Assembly (NCBI GenBank): GCA_016191115.1
Contig: JACPPG010000043.1
Location: 1-64,000, forward strand
Origin: Planctomycetia bacterium
GTDB taxonomy: Bacteria; Planctomycetota; Planctomycetia; Pirellulales; JACPPG01
Direction of reading: 5' to 3'
DNA length: 64,000 nt
Shown: one piece after another, positions 35,097 through 44,202 of the stretch
Position numbering within the stretch: the stretch's first letter is position 1
How the letters are laid out: each line of letters opens with the position of its first letter
Notes under the pieces: generated by a model
The model's input: the letters and a program-made list of their open reading frames with translations, nothing else
Databases searched by the model: none
Told to the model about the DNA's origin: nothing
Program-made: the position numbers and the translations under genes

Positions 35097-35187
35097 AATG
35101 ATGAATGCGGAATGATGAATGATGAATGAGAAGAAGCGGGGTTTCGCGTTCTTCATTCATCATTCATCATTCCGCATTCATCATTCG
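35097..35187. repeat. AATGATG heptamer palindrome, copy 2
   Basis: The left arm at 35097-35128 reads AATGATG, AATGCGG, AATGATG, AATGATG and AATG. The right arm at 35154-35187 is the exact mirror, CATTCAT twice, CATTCCG, CATTCAT and CATT. The palindrome lies between two convergent stop codons, those of the small hypothetical gene (35092) and the acetyltransferase gene (35153), and it provides the final 12 codons of the latter. Confidence 0.92.
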
Positions 35188-35701
35188 CCTTCGCCTCGAC
35201 TTCCTTCGTGAACACCTTCTTGTCGAACAGCCGGAAGCCGCGGGCCTGATAGTGCGCAAGCGCGGTCGGGTGGTCGAGCGTGCAGGTGTGCAGCCAGACC
35301 CGCTTCGCGCCCCGCTCCCAGCCGCGCTCGACCGCCCGCACGAGCATGTGGCCCCCCAACCCGCGGCCGACGAACTGCGGCAGCATCCCGAAGTTGACGA
35401 TCTCGACGTTGTCGCCCGGCTGCAGTTCCTGCTCGAAGTAGCCGGCGGGCGTCCCCTCGACGTAGGCGACGTGCGTCTCGAGCTCCGCGCGGCCCATGTA
35501 CTCGAGCCACCGCTCGCGCGACCAGACGAGCCGCTCGCGCCAATGCCAGTCGCGGCCCACGGCCACGTACATCATGCGATTCAATTCCGGCAGCGGAATC
35601 CGCGCTTGGCGAATCTCGACCGGCAGCTCAGGCGCCCGCGCCGGCCGCAGCGCCGCACGCTCGGTGATCTCCAGGTAGTAGGTGGTGACTTCGACGAGCA
35701 T
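35153..35701 (-). CDS. GNAT-family N-acetyltransferase
   Basis: Cytosolic acetyltransferase, 182 residues. The acetyl-CoA site is in FGMLPQFVGRGLGGHMLVRA (the Q/R-x-x-G-x-G/A loop), preceded by strand HVAYVEGTPAGYFEQEL and followed by VWLHTCTLDHPTALAHYQAR and GFRLFDKKVFTKE. The motif and strand order are normal, and the acceptor is unknown. The last 12 residues (ANDECGMMNDE and the stop) are translated from the AATGATG repeat, so the natural C-terminus was probably a few residues shorter or longer. ATG at 35701 is the first in the frame that fits the family. Confidence 0.82.
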   Translation of the reverse strand: MLVEVTTYYLEITERAALRPARAPELPVEIRQARIPLPELNRMMYVAVGRDWHWRERLVWSRERWLEYMGRAELETHVAYVEGTPAGYFEQELQPGDNVEIVNFGMLPQFVGRGLGGHMLVRAVERGWERGAKRVWLHTCTLDHPTALAHYQARGFRLFDKKVFTKEVEAKANDECGMMNDE

Positions 35702-35707
35702 GAGAAG

Positions 35708-35801
35708 CAGTAGGCAGCCGGCAGTAGACAATGATGAATGGCCGGAAGGCGGGCGGCGGCTACCCCAACTCTTCACTGCCTACTGCCTTCGGCCTACTTC
35801 A
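35708..35801. repeat. GTAGGCA-type heptamer repeats
   Basis: Three CAGTAGG-like heptamers at 35708-35728 and four complementary heptamers (ACTGCCT twice, TCGGCCT and ACTTCAA) at 35775-35801 form a loose inverted repeat of about 90 bases with a spacer. The same unit recurs at 40347-40367. It fills the gap between the acetyltransferase and DUF1501 genes, with the DUF1501 stop codon at 35799-35801 at its inner edge. Confidence 0.8.
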
Positions 35802-37247
35802 AACGAGCTCCCACACCGGCACCCCGTCGGCCACGCGGTGCGGGCGGTTCGTGCGGTCGTGGACTTCCGTTTCCGGCGTGATGCCCAGGCAGTGGTAGAG
35901 CGTGGCGGCGAAATCGCCGGCCGAGACGGGGCGATCGGCCGGCAGGGCGCCGATCTTGTCGGAGGTGCCGTAGGTCTGGCCGCCGCGGACGCCGCCGCCG
36001 GCGAGCATGGCCGAGAAGACGTTGCCGTAGTGGTCCCGGCCGGCGTCGCGATTGATCTTCGGCGAGCGGCCGAATTCGCCCGTCACGGCAACCAGCGTCT
36101 CGTCCAGCAGGCCGCGCTCGGCGAGATCGCCCAGGAACGCCGTCAGGCCCTGGTCCAACGGCGGCAGGTTGTGGTCCTTCAGTCGCGGGAAATTGGGCGT
36201 GTTCCCGACGTGGTACCCGTGCGTGTCCCAGGCGGCCACGGCCACCTTGTCGATCACGCCGTTATTGTTGAAGGCCTCGGGCTCGGTGCGGTCGGGCCAG
36301 TAGACGACGATAGTCCGCACGCTCGCCTCGACCAGCCGCCGGGCCAACAGCAAGCTCTGCCCAAATAGATTCTCGCCGTAGCGCTGGCGGACTGCGTCCG
36401 GCTCGCGCTCGACGCGAAACGCCTCCAGGAACCGCGGCGACACCAACAGATCGAACGCCCGGCCGTAGATCGTCGCCAGCTCGCCGGAGATCTGCTTGCC
36501 GCGCATGGCGGTCAACTCATCTAGCAGCCGGCGGCGCGACTCGAGCCGCGCCCCGTCGACGCCGTCGGGCAGCGTGGCCAGCGGCACATCGAACGTCTGG
36601 CCTGCGCGGCGGCTCGGCTCGACGCGCCACGGATCGAGCGCGCGGCCCATGAACCCGCCGGTCTGCCCCGGCACGACGTTGGTGCTGGTCGAGATGGCCC
36701 ACGGAAACGAGACGAAGGGGGCCGTGCCCGCATCGGACGGGCGCAGTCGGCCGAGCACGGCGCCGTAGTGCGGGTAGTCGTCCTCGCGCGGCGGCACCTC
36801 GCCCAGGATGCGCGGGCGGTAGCCGGTGAGCATCGTGTGCGACGCCGAGCCGTGTGAGCTGTCGCCGTGCGAGAGCGAGCGGATGATCGAATACTTGTCG
36901 GCCTGCCGGGCCAATTGCGGCAAGTGCTCGGTGATCTGGATGCCGGGGACGTTGGTGTCGATCGGCTTGAACTCGCCGCGGATGCCGCTGGGGGCATCGG
37001 GCTTCATGTCCCACATGTCGATGTGACTGGGACCACCGAAGAGATACACCAGCACCAGCGACTTCGCCTGGCCGAAGCTGCGCCGCCCGCCCGCCGGCGT
37101 GGCCGCCTCCGGCAGGGCCCCTTGCGCGAAGCTGGACAACCACGGCCAACCGCCCATCGCGCAGCCTGCCGAGAGGCCGACGCGCAGAATATCGCGTCGC
37201 GACCAAGTCTGCCGCCCATCAGGCGAGCCCCCGCGAATGTAGAGCAT
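35799..37247 (-). CDS. DUF1501 domain protein, Tat-exported
   Basis: Member of the DUF1501 family, which shares the alkaline phosphatase/sulfatase superfamily fold and is abundant in Planctomycetes. The 482-residue product has a Tat signal (SRRDILRVGLSAGC). Conserved blocks: VYLFGGPSHIDMWDMKPDAP, HLPQLARQADKYSIIRSLSH, the HGDSSHGSASHTMLTGYRPR stretch and, near the end, VTGEFGRSPKINRDAGRDHY, typical of the active-site Glu/Arg/His region. It is usually paired with a DUF1549/DUF1553 cytochrome gene; here that partner is absent. Role unproved. GGGAAG lies just before the ATG at 37247. Confidence 0.9.
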   Translation of the reverse strand: MLYIRGGSPDGRQTWSRRDILRVGLSAGCAMGGWPWLSSFAQGALPEAATPAGGRRSFGQAKSLVLVYLFGGPSHIDMWDMKPDAPSGIRGEFKPIDTNVPGIQITEHLPQLARQADKYSIIRSLSHGDSSHGSASHTMLTGYRPRILGEVPPREDDYPHYGAVLGRLRPSDAGTAPFVSFPWAISTSTNVVPGQTGGFMGRALDPWRVEPSRRAGQTFDVPLATLPDGVDGARLESRRRLLDELTAMRGKQISGELATIYGRAFDLLVSPRFLEAFRVEREPDAVRQRYGENLFGQSLLLARRLVEASVRTIVVYWPDRTEPEAFNNNGVIDKVAVAAWDTHGYHVGNTPNFPRLKDHNLPPLDQGLTAFLGDLAERGLLDETLVAVTGEFGRSPKINRDAGRDHYGNVFSAMLAGGGVRGGQTYGTSDKIGALPADRPVSAGDFAATLYHCLGITPETEVHDRTNRPHRVADGVPVWELV

Positions 37248-37405
37248 GGCAGCTTCCCGTTTGCGCCGGGTCAGCAATGGCGGGGCCGTCCGCCCGCCGA
37301 GGCGGTGGCCCAGCGACCGCCATGCTACGACGTACGGCGGATGGCGTCAAACTTGACTGGCATTTGGCCTGTTCCCGCGGTCCCGCGCACATTGCAACAT
37401 CGGTT

Positions 37406-37774
37406 CTAGCGGCCGATCGGCAAGGACCGAACCCGAATGCGCTTTTGGGTGACGGAGACCACGGCGCCGGCAGTGAGCTCCGCACTAGCGGTAGCGAGGA
37501 CTTGAATGAGGATTGCGGCAAGTTGATCGCCCTTCAGACCTTCGATTCGGACCCGGACTACCGATGGCGACGTAGCGCGTGAAGCTGCGAGCAGGTGGTG
37601 AAAGTCGGCATCGAGCGTGATGACCGTCGCCTGTTGCCGCCAGGCGAAGCTGAGGATCGCGTCGTCAGTAGCCTTGGCCATGCCCATGTCGCCGACATGT
37701 TCGGCCATGATGCCGGCGCGGACCAAGTGCATGACCGTCGAGCGCGGCAGACCCTGGTCGAGAATGAGCTTCAT
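37406..37774 (-). CDS. DUF5615 PIN-like toxin
   Basis: A 122-residue PIN-like nuclease-fold protein: MKLILDQGLPRSTVMHLVRA places the first catalytic Asp (D6), and AKATDDAILSFAWRQQATV with ITLDADFHHLLA supplies the other acidic residues. This pattern is the DUF5615 family, generally the toxin of a type II system. The gene follows the DUF433 gene with a four-base overlap, so the two form a module. Confidence 0.82.
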   Translation of the reverse strand: MKLILDQGLPRSTVMHLVRAGIMAEHVGDMGMAKATDDAILSFAWRQQATVITLDADFHHLLAASRATSPSVVRVRIEGLKGDQLAAILIQVLATASAELTAGAVVSVTQKRIRVRSLPIGR

Positions 37775-38001
37775 GTCGGCCGCAGCTCGACCACGCGGTC
37801 GTCAAGATTGGCAGCGGCGTATTCCAGCGCCTGCCGGATGTCCTCGTCTTCGAGCTCGGGATACTCGCCGCGCAATTCGCTGCGATCGGGGTACGTTGCC
37901 AAGGCTTCCAACACCCGCCGCACGGTCAGACGAAGACCTCGAATGCAGGGCTGGCCGTTGAGCACCGCCGGGTCGGACGTGATGCGGTCGAAAGTTGCCA
38001 T
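37771..38001 (-). CDS. DUF433 antitoxin
   Basis: A 76-residue protein with the DUF433 helix-turn-helix fold: DRITSDPAVLNGQPCIRGLR, a C-terminal RRVLEALATYPDRSELRGEY and LEDEDIRQALEYAA. DUF433 proteins serve as antitoxins and DNA binders for DUF5615 toxins. It overlaps the downstream toxin gene by four bases (ATGA). Confidence 0.85.
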   Translation of the reverse strand: MATFDRITSDPAVLNGQPCIRGLRLTVRRVLEALATYPDRSELRGEYPELEDEDIRQALEYAAANLDDRVVELRPT

Positions 38002-38135
38002 CGTTCGGTTCCTCAGGTGAACACCCAGCCCTTAATTCTACTCGATTTTGGGCACCGACGCGGCGCAGTCGCTTGCGACGGCCCGCCCTCGTTGCCCGCA
38101 CATTCCGACGGCGTTACAATCGCCGTTCCTTCCGG

Positions 38136-38162
38136 CTAATCGCTAGTCGCTAATCGCTAATT
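38136..38162. repeat. CTAATCG heptamer tandem repeat
   Basis: Four tandem 7-base units, CTAATCG, CTAGTCG, CTAATCG and CTAATTG, lie 12 bases upstream of the phosphofructokinase start at 38175, so the repeat would sit in or near the 5' leader. Confidence 0.8.
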
Positions 38163-38174
38163 GCTCCCCCGCCC

Positions 38175-39464
38175 ATGCCCCGCCCCTTGAACATGGTCGT
38201 TGCCCAGAGTGGCGGGCCTAGCCCGGTCATCAATAACAGCCTGCGCGGCATCATTGAGACGGCCCGCGAGCTAGAGGAGATCGTCACCGTCTACGGCGGC
38301 CGGCACGGGATCGAGGGCGTGCTCAAAGAGGAGCTCCTGGACCTCTCGGCCCAGCCGGCCGAGGAAGTGGCGCTATTGCGGACCACGCCGGCTGCCGGCT
38401 CGATCGGCACCTGCCGCTACAAGCTCAAGGCCAACCAGCAGGAGGATTTCGAGCGGGTGATCGACGTCTTCCGCGCCCATCACGTCGGATACTTCCTCTA
38501 TATCGGCGGCAACGACTCGATGGACACCGCCCACAAGATTGCCGGGCTGGCGGCCAAGCGCGGGCTCGATCTGGTGTGCGTCGGCGTGCCCAAGACAATC
38601 GACAACGACGTGGGCGACAGCGAATTCAAGCTCATCGACCACACGCCTGGCTACGGCTCGGTTGCCAAGTACTGGATGCACGCCGTCCAGAACGCCAACG
38701 AGGAGAACGCCGGCAGCAGCCCGGCCGATCCCGTGCTCGTGATGCAGGCGATGGGGCGCAAGATCGGGTTTATCCCGGCGGCGGCCCGCCTGGCCGATCC
38801 GGCGCGGGAGATGCCGCTTTTGATCTATCTGGCCGAAAGCTCGGTCACGCTCGAACAATTGGCCGACCACGTCAACGATCGGCTGCGGCGGGCAGGCCGG
38901 TGCCTGGTCGTTGTCAGCGAAGGATTCAACGTCGGCGACGTGGGGGAGGTGAAGGACTCGTTCGGGCACGTCATGTTCAGCTCCAGCCATACGACCGTCG
39001 CCCAGGTGGTCGTGAACCATTTGAACCGCGTCGGCCTGGCCGCCAAGGGGGCCGCGCGCGGCAACGTGTCGGGCACCGACCAACGGCACTCGATGGCGTA
39101 CGCCTCGACCGTCGACCTGGAGGAGGCGTACCGCAGCGGGCGGATGGCGGCTCTACTGTCTGCGCGGCGCGACAGCGGCCATATGGCCACGATCCTCCGC
39201 GAGCCGGGGCCGATCTACAGTGCGCGGTACGACAAGGTGCCACTCGTGGACGTGGCCAACAGCGAGCGGGCGTTTCCCAAACATTGGATCACCGCCGAGG
39301 GCTGCGACGTGACCGACGAATTCGTTCGCTACGCGCAGCCGCTGGTGGGCGAGGACATGGTCACGCTGCCCTTGATCGGCGGCCGGCAGCGGCTGACTCG
39401 CTTTTCGCCGATCTACGCCGAACAGAAACTGCCGAAGTACGTGCCGCAAGCGGATCGAAAGTAG
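38175..39464 (+). CDS. pfp: PPi-type 6-phosphofructokinase
   Basis: Glycolytic enzyme that phosphorylates fructose 6-phosphate, probably with pyrophosphate and reversibly. 429 residues, long form. The phospho-donor loop reads GGNDS (111-115) and the next motif PKTIDND (139-145). Asp where ATP enzymes have Gly (GGDGS) and Lys in place of Gly in PGTIDND are the classic marks of PPi specificity. The frame starts AQSGGPSPVINNSLRG, the usual first glycine loop. It is followed after 15 bases by a HAD hydrolase gene, so the two are probably co-transcribed. Confidence 0.9.
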   Translation: MPRPLNMVVAQSGGPSPVINNSLRGIIETARELEEIVTVYGGRHGIEGVLKEELLDLSAQPAEEVALLRTTPAAGSIGTCRYKLKANQQEDFERVIDVFRAHHVGYFLYIGGNDSMDTAHKIAGLAAKRGLDLVCVGVPKTIDNDVGDSEFKLIDHTPGYGSVAKYWMHAVQNANEENAGSSPADPVLVMQAMGRKIGFIPAAARLADPAREMPLLIYLAESSVTLEQLADHVNDRLRRAGRCLVVVSEGFNVGDVGEVKDSFGHVMFSSSHTTVAQVVVNHLNRVGLAAKGAARGNVSGTDQRHSMAYASTVDLEEAYRSGRMAALLSARRDSGHMATILREPGPIYSARYDKVPLVDVANSERAFPKHWITAEGCDVTDEFVRYAQPLVGEDMVTLPLIGGRQRLTRFSPIYAEQKLPKYVPQADRK

Positions 39465-39479
39465 TTCCGCCATCCCTCC

Positions 39480-40364
39480 ATGTTCGACTTCACCAAGAAA
39501 CACGATTACCTCGTCGGCATCGACTCCGACGGCTGCGCCTTCGACACGATGGAGCTGAAGCACAAAGAGTGCTTCATCCCCAACATCATCAACCACTATG
39601 GGCTGCAGGGCGTCAGCAAGTACGCCCGCGAGGCGGCCGAGTTCGTCAACCTGTACTCGAAGAGCCGGGGGATCAACCGTTTTCCGGCCCTGATCGAGGC
39701 TCTCGAGTGGCTTCGCCGCCGGCCCGAGGTCGCCGCCCGCGGGATCGAGGTCCGCATCCCCGCAAGCCTTGTCGCGTGGATCAAGAAGGAGACGAAGCAG
39801 GCGAACCCGGCGCTCGCGGCCGCGGCAGAGGCGACCGGCGACGCGGACTTGAAGCAGGCCCTCGCCTGGTCCAAGGCGGTGAACGAGACGATCGCCGGCG
39901 TGGTGCGTGGCGTGCCGCCGTTTCCCTTGGTGCGCGAGTGCCTCGAAAAACTCCGCGGCAAGGCCGACGTGCTCGTGGTCTCGGCCACGCCCAACGAGGC
40001 CCTGCACCGCGAGTGGCAAGAGCACGGGCTCGACGGCTTCGTCGCCGCGATCTGCGGCCAGGAAATCGGCACCAAGAGCGAGACGCTCGGCGTGGCGTCG
40101 CAATACGCCGCGAACCACACGCTGATGGTCGGCGACGCGCCGGGGGACTACAAAGCCGCGGTGGCCAACCGCGCGCTTTTCTTCCCGATCAATCCCGGAA
40201 GCGAGGAAACAAGCTGGCGGCGGCTTTACGAAGAGGGGCTCGACCGCTTCTTCGCCGGCACATTCGCCGGCGCGTGCCAGGAGAGGTTGCTGGCCGAGTT
40301 CGACAAGTGCCTCCCCGAGCGTCCGCCGTGGCCGGTGGTGGAAGAAGTAGGCGGTAGACAGTAG
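39480..40364 (+). CDS. HAD-superfamily hydrolase
   Basis: Phosphatase or phosphonatase of the HAD superfamily, 294 residues. Motif I is GIDSDGCAFDTM (nucleophile Asp14, acid Asp16), motif II the strand VLVVSATPNEAL, and motif IV MVGDAPGDYKAA, with a Lys in IGTKSETL as motif III. The all-helical cap occupies residues about 25-140. The substrate is unknown, but the gene is in a run with phosphofructokinase and 6-phosphogluconate dehydrogenase. The final residues GGRQ and the stop codon are within a GTAGGCA repeat, so the C-terminus is repeat-derived. Confidence 0.82.
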   Translation: MFDFTKKHDYLVGIDSDGCAFDTMELKHKECFIPNIINHYGLQGVSKYAREAAEFVNLYSKSRGINRFPALIEALEWLRRRPEVAARGIEVRIPASLVAWIKKETKQANPALAAAAEATGDADLKQALAWSKAVNETIAGVVRGVPPFPLVRECLEKLRGKADVLVVSATPNEALHREWQEHGLDGFVAAICGQEIGTKSETLGVASQYAANHTLMVGDAPGDYKAAVANRALFFPINPGSEETSWRRLYEEGLDRFFAGTFAGACQERLLAEFDKCLPERPPWPVVEEVGGRQ

Positions 40365-40367
40365 GCA
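40347..40367. repeat. GTAGGCA heptamers at the HAD gene end
   Basis: Three tandem units, GTAGGCG, GTAGACA and GTAGGCA. They encode the last residues of the HAD protein and its TAG stop codon. Confidence 0.85.
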
Positions 40368-40504
40368 GCGAAGAGGACAATCCACGGTGCGGCGACGCAT
40401 GACCGCGAGAATCTGAAACCCGCAAATCTCAGATAATTTCGGGATTTGACCCCGAATCCCAATTCTCGACGCGATCGCGATGGCGTGTCTTCGTCAATCG
40501 GATT

Positions 40505-40553
40505 TCGAGCTTCGGATTTCGTTTAGACATTTGACTTTCGACATTCGTCATTC
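40505..40553. repeat. GACATTT-type heptamer repeats upstream of gnd
   Basis: Four 7-base units, GACATTT, GACTTTC, GACATTC and GTCATTC, at 40526-40553, preceded by TTTCGAG, CTTCGGA and TTTCGTT at about 40503-40523, the same 7-base period. The gap before the gnd gene contains nothing else I recognise. Confidence 0.65.
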
Positions 40554-40632
40554 GCCCAGCCGCCACTTGGGCACTTCCCAAAGCGCCGTTATGCTGGCGG
40601 GACCTTGAATCCCGTCTGCGCGAGACCTCCTT

Positions 40633-42075
<1,443 letters not shown>

Positions 42076-42095
42076 CCCTCGCGCGCGTTGTCACT

Positions 42096-42881
<786 letters not shown>

Positions 42882-42912
42882 TGTTCGCCGGCGGGCATCC
42901 GCAGTGTCGCCC

Positions 42913-42984
42913 GGTGCTAAGCCGCAAGCGTCGCTCGCCGCGGCAGCGCGCAGCCGCGCTGCGTAACGCTTGCGGCTTAGCACC
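42913..42984. repeat. GGTGCTAAGCCGCAAGCG palindrome, family P4
   Basis: The 18-base arm GGTGCTAAGCCGCAAGCG is matched without mismatch by CGCTTGCGGCTTAGCACC. The loop is 36 bases, itself GC-rich. It lies between the convergent SDR and HU genes. Confidence 0.9.
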
Positions 42985-43010
42985 CGGATGCTCTGCTCGT
43001 CAAAACGCAA

Positions 43011-43054
43011 GACCGCCCGGCCGTGCGCTATCGGCGGCGCACGGCCGAGCGGTC
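43011..43054. terminator. Strong hairpin between convergent SDR and HU genes
   Basis: GACCGCCCGGCCGTGCGC pairs with GCGCACGGCCGAGCGGTC (one mismatch) around an eight-base loop, 41 bases beyond the HU stop codon. A factor-independent terminator is likely, although no clear U-tract follows on either strand. Confidence 0.55.
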
Positions 43055-43094
43055 GAAGAAGCGTTGCCGCTCTCTGGCGGCTGGACGGGTGGTT

Positions 43095-43430
43095 TTACAC
43101 CATGTCCTTCAGGTTTTTCAGCGCGCGGATCGCGACCTTGTTGTAGGCCGGACGCGCCTTGACGTCCATCAACTCGCCCGGCTTGAACGGGTTCGGGACG
43201 TTCTTCTTGGCGGCGCGGGCGGGAACCTTCTTCTTCGTGATTTTCACCAGGCCGGGGACGGCGAAGACGCCGGGTCCGCGGTTGCCAAGAGCCTTGCGCA
43301 CCTCGCTGGCGAGTGCTTCGAGAACGGCCGACACTTCCTTCCGCGCGACGCCGGTCTCGGAAGAAATGTTGTTCAGGACCTCACTCTTGCTGGGTGCTTT
43401 TCGGGCGGCGGTAGCTGAGCCTTTGGCCAT
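43095..43430 (-). CDS. HU/IHF-family DNA-binding protein
   Basis: Histone-like nucleoid protein, 111 residues. After a basic Ala/Ser/Lys extension (AKGSATAARKAPSKSE) comes the HU fold: VLNNISSETGVARKEVSAVL as the two N-terminal helices, GPGVFAVPGLVKITKKKVPA and RAAKKNVPNPFKPGELMDV as the DNA-binding arm (with Asn-Pro near its tip), and RPAYNKVAIRALKNLKDMV as the C-terminal helix. It bends and compacts DNA as a dimer. The N-terminal tail is longer than in E. coli HU. GGAGGG stands before the ATG. Confidence 0.92.
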   Translation of the reverse strand: MAKGSATAARKAPSKSEVLNNISSETGVARKEVSAVLEALASEVRKALGNRGPGVFAVPGLVKITKKKVPARAAKKNVPNPFKPGELMDVKARPAYNKVAIRALKNLKDMV

Positions 43431-44202
43431 GACTGGGTGACCCTCCTTGCGAGTCGGGGAACAAAGTGTGTTTCGGCCGCCACAGTGGCGACCGGATGAT
43501 TAAAAGTAGGCCAAAACAAAAAAGCAACCCGTAAAACGCGGGAATTTGTTGAAAACCCGCGAAATTCCCCGGGAAAACAGCCGTTTTTATGCGACGTTCT
43601 CTCGAACGAGACGGGTTGCCGAGCGTACGAGGGCGGCGGAATAACCGATGTAACGCGCGCAAACCGGCGCACGGCATCACGTAGGGCGCACTCCGCGCTC
43701 TTAGACTCCCCGCTGCCTCGGTCCGCGAACGCGCGGGCATGTACTGCGCGCCTTTGATGCAGCAACCACGGCACGGCGGCGGGGTGCGGCGACGCTCGAC
43801 ATCGCAACGCACGTTGGGGCGACGGGGAAGCGCTGACCGGCGTCGCTCCAGTCCGGTTAGGGCGGCTGGGAGGGGGGCCGGATGCCGCGCGGCCGGTTGA
43901 ACGCTTGCAGGTTCGGTGCTCGTCATGTAAGATATTGCAGAGGCTAACTTTACGTTTGACAGCCTGGGGTCCCATTCAAGCCGCTCGATGCCGGCGGCTC
44001 ACCAGCCAGGATGGCGGACCTCTGGCATAGCGCGGGCCAGAACTTTTCATGCTGGCGAGGCTACTAATGTGAGTACGCCCGCCGGGCTCTCGCGACGGAC
44101 CGCACAATTCGGCGCCTCCAAAGAGCACGGATTTTGCACGCGTGCAGGGGGCCGCAAAGGGATCCCATCCGGGTGGAACAATCGCGGGAAAGGGAAGGCA
44201 CC
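43431..44202. other. Promoter region of HU and of the PQQ gene
   Basis: The 770-base gap separates divergent genes. The 43495-43590 part is notably AT-rich for this genome, which suits a strong promoter for the HU gene, and contains GCGGG with complementary CCCGC around a 13-base loop (about 43540). The rest shows no gene, repeat or RNA I can support. AAGGGAAGG lies just before the next ATG. Confidence 0.5.

Noticed and set aside
25857..40553. Heptamer repeats as a CRISPR array
   Set aside because: Units are only 7 bases, adjoin each other without unique spacers, and no cas gene is present.
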